From Lentimonas sp. CC4 (GTDB taxonomy: Bacteria > Verrucomicrobiota > Verrucomicrobiia > Opitutales > Coraliomargaritaceae): 64,000 nt of DNA. A program made the position numbers and the translations under genes. This document shows positions 1 through 7,395 of this stretch, in pieces (within the stretch, counting starts at the first letter, position 1; every line of letters starts with the position of its first letter). The stretch is taken from assembly GCF_902728235.1 (NCBI RefSeq), contig NZ_CACVBO010000001.1:2194001-2258000 (forward strand). Reading direction: 5' to 3'. The notes below the pieces were generated by a model that was given only the letters and a program-made list of their open reading frames with translations, ran no database searches and was not told the origin of the DNA.

Positions 1-203
1 ATCCATAGTAGTAGCGCGATGCGCACTGTTCGCTGTGTCGTCGTGTTCAAGAGTGGAGAGGTTTATCAGAAGCGCTGAGCAGTCAAGTGAATCTGCTGAG
101 TTGCATGCATGCCTGCACTCAAAGGGCCTGACACGCGATAGCCACATGTCTAATATACTATCAGTTTGATTTGCAGATTAATATGATATCTCGCGAGTTG
201 CGA

Positions 204-3017
204 TTAGTGCGCTTCCAGCCAGTTGTCGCCTAGGCCGATGTCGATCTCGATCGGGCATTTCAAATCGAGGGCGTTTTTCATGCCTTCGGTGATCAATGAA
301 CGCACCGCGGTCTCTTCGCTTGGATCGAGGTCGAAGATCAATTCATCGTGCACTTGAAGGAGCATGCGGGTGTTGAGCTTCTGTTTGGTCAATGCGTTCT
401 GCACGTTGACCATCGCGATTTTGATCATGTCCGCGGCGGTGCCTTGAATCGGAGTGTTGATCGCATTGCGCTCGGCGGCCGCGCGGATGGTGCCGTTTCT
501 GGAATTGATGTCCTTTAAGCTGCGACGGCGTCCGGTGATGGTTTCGACGTAGCCTTTCTCTTTGGCGCTTTCCTGAATGCGCGTCATGTAGCCGGGAATG
601 CCTGGGAATTGCTCGAAATAGTTATTGATGATTGCTTGAGCTTCGGTGCGTGAGACGGTGCCGAGGCGTTGCGCTAGACCAAACGCGGAAATGCCGTAAG
701 GGATGCCGAAGTTGACCATCTTCGCGGTGCTGCGTTGTTCGCGGGTGACGGCGTCGAGTTCGACGTCAAAAATCTTGGCTGCGGTGGCGGCGTGAATGTC
801 GCGGCCTTCGCGGAAGGCGGTGAGCAGGCCTTCGTCTTCGGTGAGTGCGGCGAGGATGCGTAACTCAATTTGCGAGTAGTCGGCCGACATCAGCTTCCAA
901 CCGGGGCGCGCGATGAAGGCCTTGCGGATTTCACGACCTTGGGCGCTGCGCACGGGAATGTTTTGCAAATTCGGGTCGTTGGACGAGAGACGGCCAGTTG
1001 CTGTTTGCACTTGTCCGTAGTTCGTGTGCACGCGGCCAGATTTGGCATCGATGGAATTCGGCAATGCGTCGATATAGGTGCTCTTGAGCTTGGTGAGCTG
1101 GCGGTATTCGAGAATATTGGCGACAATCGGATGCTTCGGCGCGAGCGAGGAGAGCACTTGCTCATTGGTCGCGTATTGGCCGGTTTTGGTTTTCTTCGGC
1201 TTTTCAACGAGCTTGAGGTCGTCGAATAAGACTTCGCCCAGTTGCTTAGGCGAATTGAGGTTGAACTCTCGACCTGCGGCGGTGCTGATGGACTCGTGCA
1301 GTTCGGCGATGTGGCCTTCCAGCGATTTGCCCGTTTCGGCGAGTGTTGCTTTGTCCATCAAGATGCCTTCGCGCTCCATTGCGACCAGCACCGGGAGCAG
1401 GGGCGTTTCGATTTCGTAAAAGACTTTGGCTTGGCCGCTCTCTTCGAGTTTGGCTTTAAACAATTCCCAGAGTTGTAGGGTGACATCTGCATCTTCGATT
1501 GCGTAGTCGGCGAGGGCTTGTGGATCGACGCCGGAGTAGTCGATCGGCGCGCCTTTCTTGGCGTCTGGGACGAGTTCGTTAAAACGAATCGTGGTGTATT
1601 TCAGGAAGTCTTCCGAGAGCGTATCTAGGTTGTGACGCTGCTCGGGGTCGATCAATGCGTGCGCCAGCATGGTGTCGTAGCATTGACCTGCGACGGCGAT
1701 GCCTTGTTCGGCGAGGATCGAGAGGTCGAACTTTAGATTGTGACCGATCTTATTGAGCGATGCATCTGCGAAGACTGGGCGCAGTGCCTCAAAGGCATCA
1801 GCACTGAATACTGAAATCGGCACAAACCAACCGCTGTGCGGCTTCGTGCTAAAAGAGATGCCGACAAGGTCGACGCTACGCGGGTTCAGTCCAGTGGTTT
1901 CTGTGTCGAAGGCGAAGCTACCAGCGGCACGCAGTTCGGCGACGAGCTCGGCGAGTGTCGTGGCGGAGTCGGCGATGCGGTAGTCGGTCTTGGTGTCGGC
2001 GAAGGTTTTGAGTGCGATGTCGGTTAAGAAATCGAGTTGACCTGATTCAGGTGCGGAGGCTCCACTGGTTTTGGTGGCTTTTGTCTTTTCGTCGTCTTCG
2101 CTCATCAGGACGAGGTCGGACGCCGCTTCTTGGAATTTGAAATCGTTGCCGAAGATACGTTTGCCGAGGGTGCGGAATTCGAACTCGGCGAAGAGTGGCA
2201 CGAGTTTGTCTTTGCTCGGTGCGTCGAGACGGAGACTGTCCCACTCGGCATCGATCGGCACATCGAGTTGAATGGTGGCTAAAGTTTTCGAGAGACGGGC
2301 TTGTTCGGCGTTATCGCGCACGCGCTCTTGCTGCTTGCCCTTGAGCTTGTCGACGTTGTCGATGATGTTGTCGACATTGTCGTAGGCTTTCAGGAGTTTA
2401 GCGGCGGTCTTCGGGCCGATGCCAGGAATGCCGGGGATGTTGTCGGACACGTCGCCGCAGAGGCCGAGCATGTCGATGACTTGATCGACGCGTTCGATGT
2501 CCCATTTCGCGAGGATCTCATCTATGCCAAGGATTTCAGCGCCGTCACCTTGGCGTGAAGGGCGATACATTTTGATCTTCTCAGTAACGAGTTGGCCAAA
2601 GTCCTTATCGGGCGTGACCATATAGACTTCGTCAAACCCGTCGGCCTCGGCGCGGTGGGCGAGGGTGCCGATGATGTCGTCGGCCTCGTAGCCATCCATT
2701 TTGAGCACGGGAATGCCGAACGCTTCGGCGACGCGACTAAGGTGCGGCATGGCGGCGGCGAGGTCTTCTGGCATCGCCTCGCGCTGTGCCTTGTATTCGG
2801 GGTGCAGAATGTGGCGAGCCGTGGGCGCAGAGGTGTCAAAGACGACGGCGAGGTGACTTGGTTGCTTTTTGGTGACCAGCTCAATCAGTGTGCCGGTGAA
2901 CCCAAAGATCGCCGAAGAATTGAAGCCTTTGGAGGTATAAATCGGGCTGCGGATCAGGGCAAAGTGTGCGCGGTAGGCGAGGGCCATACCATCGAGAAGA
3001 TAGAGCGTCTTAGACAT
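204..3017 (-). CDS. polA: DNA polymerase I with active proofreading domain
   Basis: Family A DNA polymerase that replaces RNA primers and fills repair gaps. Residues 1-290 form the 5'-3' nuclease, with YEADDIIGT, TPDKDFGQLV and the helix-hairpin-helix GIPGIGPKTAAKLL. A DnaQ-like 3'-5' exonuclease follows; its FDTETTG box (D371, E373) is intact, so proofreading should be active, unlike Taq-type enzymes. The polymerase domain shows motif A SADYSQIELR (D713), motif B RSTAKMVNFGIPYG and motif C QVHDELIFD (D891). At 937 aa the length is normal. The ATG at 3017 gives MSKTLYLLDGMALAYRAHF, the usual N-terminus. The gene stands alone on the minus strand, with a TTGAACG-like oligomer tract just upstream. 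Confidence 0.97.
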   Translation of the reverse strand: MSKTLYLLDGMALAYRAHFALIRSPIYTSKGFNSSAIFGFTGTLIELVTKKQPSHLAVVFDTSAPTARHILHPEYKAQREAMPEDLAAAMPHLSRVAEAFGIPVLKMDGYEADDIIGTLAHRAEADGFDEVYMVTPDKDFGQLVTEKIKMYRPSRQGDGAEILGIDEILAKWDIERVDQVIDMLGLCGDVSDNIPGIPGIGPKTAAKLLKAYDNVDNIIDNVDKLKGKQQERVRDNAEQARLSKTLATIQLDVPIDAEWDSLRLDAPSKDKLVPLFAEFEFRTLGKRIFGNDFKFQEAASDLVLMSEDDEKTKATKTSGASAPESGQLDFLTDIALKTFADTKTDYRIADSATTLAELVAELRAAGSFAFDTETTGLNPRSVDLVGISFSTKPHSGWFVPISVFSADAFEALRPVFADASLNKIGHNLKFDLSILAEQGIAVAGQCYDTMLAHALIDPEQRHNLDTLSEDFLKYTTIRFNELVPDAKKGAPIDYSGVDPQALADYAIEDADVTLQLWELFKAKLEESGQAKVFYEIETPLLPVLVAMEREGILMDKATLAETGKSLEGHIAELHESISTAAGREFNLNSPKQLGEVLFDDLKLVEKPKKTKTGQYATNEQVLSSLAPKHPIVANILEYRQLTKLKSTYIDALPNSIDAKSGRVHTNYGQVQTATGRLSSNDPNLQNIPVRSAQGREIRKAFIARPGWKLMSADYSQIELRILAALTEDEGLLTAFREGRDIHAATAAKIFDVELDAVTREQRSTAKMVNFGIPYGISAFGLAQRLGTVSRTEAQAIINNYFEQFPGIPGYMTRIQESAKEKGYVETITGRRRSLKDINSRNGTIRAAAERNAINTPIQGTAADMIKIAMVNVQNALTKQKLNTRMLLQVHDELIFDLDPSEETAVRSLITEGMKNALDLKCPIEIDIGLGDNWLEAH

Positions 3018-3030
3018 GGGAGAAAACGTC

Positions 3031-3062
3031 CAACATTGAACGCCGAACGTCGAACCTTGAAT
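3031..3062. repeat. short-period TTGAACG/CGAACG oligomer tract
   Basis: Intergenic tract with near-repeats of the words TTGAACG, CGAACG, CGAACC and TTGAA, directly upstream of polA. Two other short-word tracts, of a different word, lie upstream of genes at 45673 and 60417. No function is visible. Confidence 0.4.
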
Positions 3063-3165
3063 CAGGTTTTTTTAGAAGGTTGGCGATGACCTGGATTCGA
3101 GTTTGTCGGCTTGTGAAAATAATATTTGCCATCGCTATAAGTGTAACCCATTGTAGCACGTATTG

Positions 3166-3516
3166 ATGGAGGTCACATTTTATGAAACCACTTCGTTTAC
3201 TGAAGGTGTCAGCAAACTCAGGGCACAGGCTCAATGCCTGGAACTCAAAGAGGAACTCACTCGGAATCCCGAAAAAGGCAATCTACTGCGGGGGACAGGT
3301 GGCTTCCGTAAAATAAGAATGCGTTTGCAGGGGCGGGGTAAAAGTGGTGGTGCCAGAGTGATTTACTATTATCTCAGTGACGATGGGGTGGTTTATCTCG
3401 TCTCGCTGTATGCGAAAAATGTGCAGGAAGCATTGACCGCTAAACAAACCAAGCAATTGAAGGAATTAAGCACCGTGATTAAGGCTAAATTACAGGAGAC
3501 AAAAGACCATGAATGA
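3166..3516 (+). CDS. higB: HigB/RelE-family toxin of a type II TA module
   Basis: 116-aa protein resembling RelE/HigB mRNA interferase-type toxins: a GGFRKIRM segment, then RVIYYYLSDDGVVYLVSLYAKN, the beta-strand core of the fold, and a basic C-terminus. Known members cleave ribosome-bound mRNA; no activity can be read directly here. The ATG at 3166 is preferred over the TTG at 3163. The gene overlaps the downstream HTH antitoxin gene by 8 nt, and the toxin-first order is typical of HigBA. A possible promoter, TTGTGA (3111) and CTATAA (3135), lies upstream but is weak. A second TA module follows at 3.9 kb. Confidence 0.85.
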   Translation: MEVTFYETTSFTEGVSKLRAQAQCLELKEELTRNPEKGNLLRGTGGFRKIRMRLQGRGKSGGARVIYYYLSDDGVVYLVSLYAKNVQEALTAKQTKQLKELSTVIKAKLQETKDHE

Positions 3517-3835
3517 TACAGATTTTAACCAACTCGTTGGAGACGTGAACGAGGTAATTGCGCACCTCGAAGGCAAACAGACGCTGCGCAAGACCGTGAT
3601 TACTGTGCCGGACGAACCGCCAGCCTATACGGCAGCTGATGTCCGCAAATTGCGTGAATCCTTGCAACTGAGTCAGGGCCTTTTTGCCAAGATTTTAAAC
3701 GTCAGTGTCAATACTGTGCGTAAATGGGAGCAGGATGAACGTCACCCGTCCGGATCGTCTGCGCGCCTACTTCAGATCGCCCAACTGCACCCTGAATACT
3801 TATTGAATGACTTGAAGGGCCGGAGTGTTGCCTAG
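3509..3835 (+). CDS. higA: HigA-like helix-turn-helix antitoxin
   Basis: 108-aa antitoxin and probable autorepressor. The C-terminal half is an XRE/Cro-type HTH: TAADVRKLRESLQLSQGLFA, then VSVNTVRKWEQDERHPSGSSA. The N-terminal 45 residues probably fold on or neutralise HigB. The ATG at 3509 lies inside the end of higB (8-nt overlap). It has a good ribosome binding site, AGGAG at 3494, about nine bases upstream, which suggests translational coupling. HTH antitoxins of this family normally bind an operator before the toxin gene; I could not identify that site confidently. Confidence 0.87.
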   Translation: MNDTDFNQLVGDVNEVIAHLEGKQTLRKTVITVPDEPPAYTAADVRKLRESLQLSQGLFAKILNVSVNTVRKWEQDERHPSGSSARLLQIAQLHPEYLLNDLKGRSVA

Positions 3836-3897
3836 CAGGTCTTGCATCGCGGGGTTGGCGATCTAGCTGCGAGCCCTTCACGATTCGGAATATTAAG

Positions 3898-3933
3898 TTG
3901 TCAGTTATTAAAGTATCACTATAGTGTCACTTA
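3898..3933 (+). promoter_or_regulatory. promoter with palindromic operator over the -10 of the Phd module
   Basis: TTGTCA (3898-3903) and TATAGT (3920-3925) are 16 bases apart and make a good sigma-70 promoter. The -10 lies in the centre of an imperfect palindrome at 3911-3932: AAGT, two unmatched bases, CACTATAGTG, two unmatched bases, ACTT (9 of 11 pairs match). This is the expected position for an autorepressing Phd antitoxin. Transcription would start at about 3932, one base before the ATG at 3933, so the mRNA may be leaderless. Confidence 0.6.
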
Positions 3934-4190
3934 TGAAAACGGAATTGGTCACAACTTTAAAAAGGCAAGCGACTCGTATTATCGAAGACCTCAGGACGGA
4001 AAGAGATCCAATTTTGATCACTGAGCATGGCAAACCTGCGGCGTATCTAGTCGATGTTGAAACGTTTGAAGCTAAAGAAAAAAGAATGAAGCTGCTAGAG
4101 GGACTTGCTCGTGGCGAAAAAGCGTTTTCAGAGGGCAGGGTTCTGAGTCATTCAGAAGCAAAACAGAAAATGTCGCGATGGCTGAAGTAA
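3933..4190 (+). CDS. Phd/YefM-family antitoxin
   Basis: 85-aa antitoxin that would neutralise the adjacent ParE/RelE-fold toxin and repress its own promoter. It has the Phd signature: N-terminal DNA-binding part MKTELVTTLKRQATRIIEDL, then DPILITEHGKPAAYLVDVETF, then a charged tail that would wrap the toxin. GTG at 3924 is in frame, but ATG at 3933 is preferred: the GTG lies inside the operator palindrome and the predicted transcription start is at about 3932. The last codons overlap the toxin start at 4178 by 13 nt. The partner toxin gene is frameshifted, so this antitoxin may be an orphan. Confidence 0.85.
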   Translation: MKTELVTTLKRQATRIIEDLRTERDPILITEHGKPAAYLVDVETFEAKEKRMKLLEGLARGEKAFSEGRVLSHSEAKQKMSRWLK

Positions 4191-4478
4191 TTTGGACTGA
4201 AACCGCATTACAATCTTTAGACGAAATTGCTGATTACATTGCGCTCGATGAGTATCGACGCGGCATGTCGCTTCGTTCGAAAAGTTTTTGATAAGGTCGA
4301 TTTACTGCAAGAGAATCCAGACATTGGAACGGCTCCAAGAGAGCTGAATGGCACTCCTTATCGAAGATTAGTCATCAAGCCAGTTTATGTTTACTACAGG
4401 GTTGAAGGTCAGAGTGTTGTGATCGTTTTTGTGGATCGTAACGAGCGAGAGTTTTCGATTTCTCGGTTTGCGAGATAG
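4178..4478 (+). pseudogene. ParE/RelE-type toxin, frameshifted
   Basis: Reading from ATG 4178 gives MAEVIWTETALQSLDEIADY and IALDEYR, the typical ParE N-terminus, and then runs out of frame into a stop. The rest (FVRKVFDKVDLLQENPDIGT, RRLVIKPVYVYYRVEGQSVV, EREFSISRFAR) is in another frame up to the stop at 4478. Removing one base, for example C4259 in CGA-C-GCG, restores a continuous protein of about 100 aa. The start overlaps the Phd antitoxin gene. Either the toxin is inactivated or the base is a sequencing or assembly error; an ATG-initiated short form from within is unlikely to fold. Confidence 0.8.
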
Positions 4479-4484
4479 ATGAAT

Positions 4485-5378
4485 CTACTGGCTCAGTGCC
4501 TCGACGGCTTGGCGTGTTGGCAGAGCGCTGCGCGCTCCGGCTTTGAGGCAGGTGAGGGCGCCAGTGGCGCTGGCGCGGCGCATGTTTTGCTTGGGCGATA
4601 ATCCTTCGGCTAGGCCGAGGGCGAACGCGCCGTGAAAGGCGTCTCCAGCTCCGGTGGTATCGACGGGCTCAATATCAAAGGCGGGCGTGTGGTGTTGGCC
4701 GTATTCGTCTTGCCAATACACGCCATCGGCACCCCAAGTGCAGGCGATGAAGGGGGCAGTGCCATCGAGTGCGGCGAGCGCGGTGCGCGGATCGTCTTCG
4801 CCGCTGTAGTGTTTGGCGAATTTCTCGGAAGTGATCAGGTAGTCGACCTTGTTGAAGAGCAGCATGGTGCCGTCGCTGACGGAGCCGGCGTCGAGCACGG
4901 TGGGAATACCGAGTGTGCGTGCTTCTTCGACCAGTGCGAGTGAGAGCAACGGTTGATGGCCGTCGATTAGCAGCACCTTCGCGGGGTGCTTGTGCAAGCT
5001 GATGGTATCATCGGCTGCGAGGGCAGAGGGTGCTCGATAATCGATAATGGATCGCTGACCGTTGGGCTTGATGGTGACGGCTGCGACGGGTGTCGGCGTG
5101 TCGCCACGATGAAGGACATCGGCGAGGACATTGTCGGTCGCAAATTCACGCAGGTGTGCGTCGCCGAATGCGTCGTTGCCTAAGTAGCCGCTGAAGCGAG
5201 CTGTGCCGCCGAGTCGCGCGATGGCGACAGCTGCATTGGCAGCAGGGCCACCGCCACAGGTGTGCATCTGCGTAGCGCGTAGTTTCTCGTCCGCAGACGG
5301 ATGGTGTGGCGCATTAAAATTAATGTCCACACATGCATAGCCTACGCATAATACGTCGACTGGTGCATGGGTGGACAT
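4485..5378 (-). CDS. PfkB/ribokinase-family carbohydrate kinase
   Basis: 297-aa cytoplasmic kinase that phosphorylates a sugar or nucleoside with ATP. The N-terminal signature is [18 protein letters not shown] (about residues 41-58). The C-terminal signature is [17 protein letters not shown], where the Asp of GAGD is the catalytic base of the family. Length is normal. The substrate cannot be read from sequence; ribokinase-like or fructokinase-like are both possible. It is convergent with the TA modules and lies downstream of an oligomer-repeat tract on its own strand. ATG at 5378 ([18 protein letters not shown]) is the natural start, with no strong ribosome binding site. Confidence 0.88.
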   Translation of the reverse strand: MSTHAPVDVLCVGYACVDINFNAPHHPSADEKLRATQMHTCGGGPAANAAVAIARLGGTARFSGYLGNDAFGDAHLREFATDNVLADVLHRGDTPTPVAAVTIKPNGQRSIIDYRAPSALAADDTISLHKHPAKVLLIDGHQPLLSLALVEEARTLGIPTVLDAGSVSDGTMLLFNKVDYLITSEKFAKHYSGEDDPRTALAALDGTAPFIACTWGADGVYWQDEYGQHHTPAFDIEPVDTTGAGDAFHGAFALGLAEGLSPKQNMRRASATGALTCLKAGARSALPTRQAVEALSQ

Positions 5379-5383
5379 TGATC

Positions 5384-5470
5384 AGAAGTTAGGAGTTAGA
5401 AGTTAGAAGTTAGAAGTTAGAAGCCTGCTTTGAGACTAACTCCTGAATTCTGTCTTCTAACTTCTTTTCT
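5384..5470. repeat. AGGAGTTAGAAG oligomer repeat, inverted pair (family C, copy 1)
   Basis: At 5384-5424 the words GTTAGGAG and GTTAGAAG repeat about five times. At 5432-5470 the complementary words (ACTAACTCCTGA, CTTCTAACTTCTTTT) follow in inverted orientation. The same paired design with other interiors occurs at 9.24-9.57 kb and 55.65-55.87 kb. It lies between the kinase and cysJ. Confidence 0.6.
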
Positions 5471-7271
5471 AATATACGTCGCGCAGGTAGCGCTTGTCGG
5501 CTTTGAGTTGTTTGACGTAGTCGGCCGCGGCTTCTTCGCTGAGGCCGCCTTCTTGGGCGATCACATCGTGGAGCGCTTGGTCGACGTCGTGTGCCATGCG
5601 AGTGGCATCGCCACAGACACAGAAGGACGCGCCTTCTTCGAGCCATGCGTAGAGCTCCTTCGCGTTTTCACGCATGCGGTCTTGGACGTAAACTTTTTCC
5701 TTTTGGTCGCGGGAGAAGGCGACGTCGAGCTTCGTCAACACGCCATCTGCCAAGTAGTCTTGCCACTCGGTCTGATAAAGGAAGTCGGTGAGGTAGTGCT
5801 GGTCACCAAAGATGAGCCAGTTCTTGCCTTTGGCATCTGTTTCCTTGCGCTCTTCGATGAAGGCGCGGAAGGGTGCGATACCAGTGCCAGGGCCGACCAT
5901 GATGAGTGGTGCGTCTGGGTTGGCTGGGACTTTGAAATGTTTGTTCGGTGTGACGAAGATGTCGACCGTGCTACCTTCTTCGATGCGATCTGCGAGGAAA
6001 GAGGAGCAGACGCCATTGCGTGAGCGATCGTTGGTTTCGTAGCGAACGACGCCGACAGTGAGGTGCACTTCACCTGGGTGTGCCTTCGGGCTCGATGCGA
6101 TCGAGTAGAGGCGAGGTGGTAGTTTGCGCATGGTGCCAGCGAGTTGATCGGCTGTGATGCTCTTCGCCGGGAAGTCGACGAGCACGTCGATGATTTCGCG
6201 CCCCCAGCTGTAATCCTTGAGTGCTTCTTTGTCTTCGATTAGGGCAGCGAGCTTGGCATCTTGTGCAAACTCGTTGTAGCGCTTGAGCACTGGCAGTGAA
6301 ATTGCAGTCGCGTCGAGCTTGCGTGTGAGCGCATCGCTGAGTGTGCATTCGCCGTCTTTGAGTGTGACCGTGCTGCTACCGTCGAGCTTGGTTGCTTCGA
6401 GGATCGCATCGACGACCTCTTGGGCGTTGTGTGGGATGACTGCCAGCGCGTCGCCAGCTTCATAGGTGAGCCCAGAGCCTTCGAGGTTGAATTCGAGGTG
6501 GACGGTTTCCTTGGCAGAGCCTTCGCCGTTGAGCATGACGCGTTCGGTGAGCTCGGATGGGAATGGGTTCTTGCGCGAGTATTTAACAGTCGCGGTGGTT
6601 GCCGGAGCTGCTGCTGCTGCGGAAGTCGCTGCTGCGGGTGCCGCCAATGCTTTGAGAGCGCCGAGGGCGCCAGTGCTCCATGCGGCGTAGTCGTCGTCGA
6701 AGTCAACGTCGCAGTCTTTGCGGTCGTATACGCGTTGTGCGCCGAGTGCTTCAAGGCGGGCGTCGATATCGATGCCCATCTTGCAGAAATGTTCGTAGCT
6801 TGTGTCGCCAAGACCGAGCACGGAGAAGCGTGTGCCTTCGAGCTTCGGTGCTTTATCGCCTAGGAATGCTTCGACGAAATCGACGGCATTTTCAGGAGCA
6901 TCGCCTTCGCCCCATGTGCTGACGAGCACGAGTAGGTTGTCGGTGCCTTTGAGCTTGGCCGGCTTGATGTCGCCCATGCTCACTGCCTTCGCTTTGAAGC
7001 CCAGCTTTGTGGCGGCTTTCACGGTTTGGTCGGCGAGGCTTTCTGCATTTCCAGACTCGGAGCCGAACAATACGGTCAATGTTGGAGCCGCTGCTGGAGC
7101 AGCAGGTGCGGCGACTGTGGCACCACCTTGACCAGCGCGCAGGCCGCTGATGTAGCCTTCCATCCAGATCAATTGATCGGGTTGGAGATTCGGTAGGAAT
7201 CCGTTGAGCCATTGCACCTGATCCGGTGTAAATGGTGCTGTGTTTGGTAGGAAAGCGTTTGAGTTGCTCAT
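5469..7271 (-). CDS. cysJ: sulfite reductase (NADPH) flavoprotein subunit
   Basis: Alpha subunit of assimilatory sulfite reductase; passes electrons from NADPH through FAD and FMN to the CysI hemoprotein. After about 70 residues comes a flavodoxin domain (LFGSESGNAESLAD, STWGEGDAPENAVDF, LGLGDTSYEHFC). An alanine-rich linker follows, then the FAD domain (RLYSIASSP, GVCSSFLADR), the NADPH domain (MVGPGTGIAPFRAF) and the C-terminal YVKQLKADKRYLRDVY, where the terminal Tyr matches the family. ATG at 7271 (MSNSNAFLP) gives 600 aa, equal to the usual CysJ; a start at 7313 would add 14 unconserved residues. It is divergent from cysI. Confidence 0.95.
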   Translation of the reverse strand: MSNSNAFLPNTAPFTPDQVQWLNGFLPNLQPDQLIWMEGYISGLRAGQGGATVAAPAAPAAAPTLTVLFGSESGNAESLADQTVKAATKLGFKAKAVSMGDIKPAKLKGTDNLLVLVSTWGEGDAPENAVDFVEAFLGDKAPKLEGTRFSVLGLGDTSYEHFCKMGIDIDARLEALGAQRVYDRKDCDVDFDDDYAAWSTGALGALKALAAPAAATSAAAAAPATTATVKYSRKNPFPSELTERVMLNGEGSAKETVHLEFNLEGSGLTYEAGDALAVIPHNAQEVVDAILEATKLDGSSTVTLKDGECTLSDALTRKLDATAISLPVLKRYNEFAQDAKLAALIEDKEALKDYSWGREIIDVLVDFPAKSITADQLAGTMRKLPPRLYSIASSPKAHPGEVHLTVGVVRYETNDRSRNGVCSSFLADRIEEGSTVDIFVTPNKHFKVPANPDAPLIMVGPGTGIAPFRAFIEERKETDAKGKNWLIFGDQHYLTDFLYQTEWQDYLADGVLTKLDVAFSRDQKEKVYVQDRMRENAKELYAWLEEGASFCVCGDATRMAHDVDQALHDVIAQEGGLSEEAAADYVKQLKADKRYLRDVY

Positions 7272-7320
7272 GATTGGTAGCGGTTTGAAAGTGTGATGAT
7301 GAAAGCACTGCATGGCGGAA

Positions 7321-7330
7321 ATGCTAGCAT
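7321..7330. promoter_or_regulatory. perfect 10-bp palindrome between cysJ and cysI
   Basis: ATGCTAGCAT is a perfect palindrome about 50 bases upstream of cysJ in the 124-base divergent intergenic region. It could be an operator shared by both genes. No CysB-like consensus or riboswitch could be recognised, so this is only a candidate site. Confidence 0.3.
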
Positions 7331-7395
7331 GAATTCGGCTTTTTGTTCTTTTCTTAGGTTTATGAGTGACAAACTAAAGAAAGGAGGTAGGTTGA

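Noticed and set aside
7272-7395. Riboswitch or CysB site between cysJ and cysI
   Set aside because: The 124-base gap shows only a 10-bp palindrome; no riboswitch core or known activator site could be recognised.
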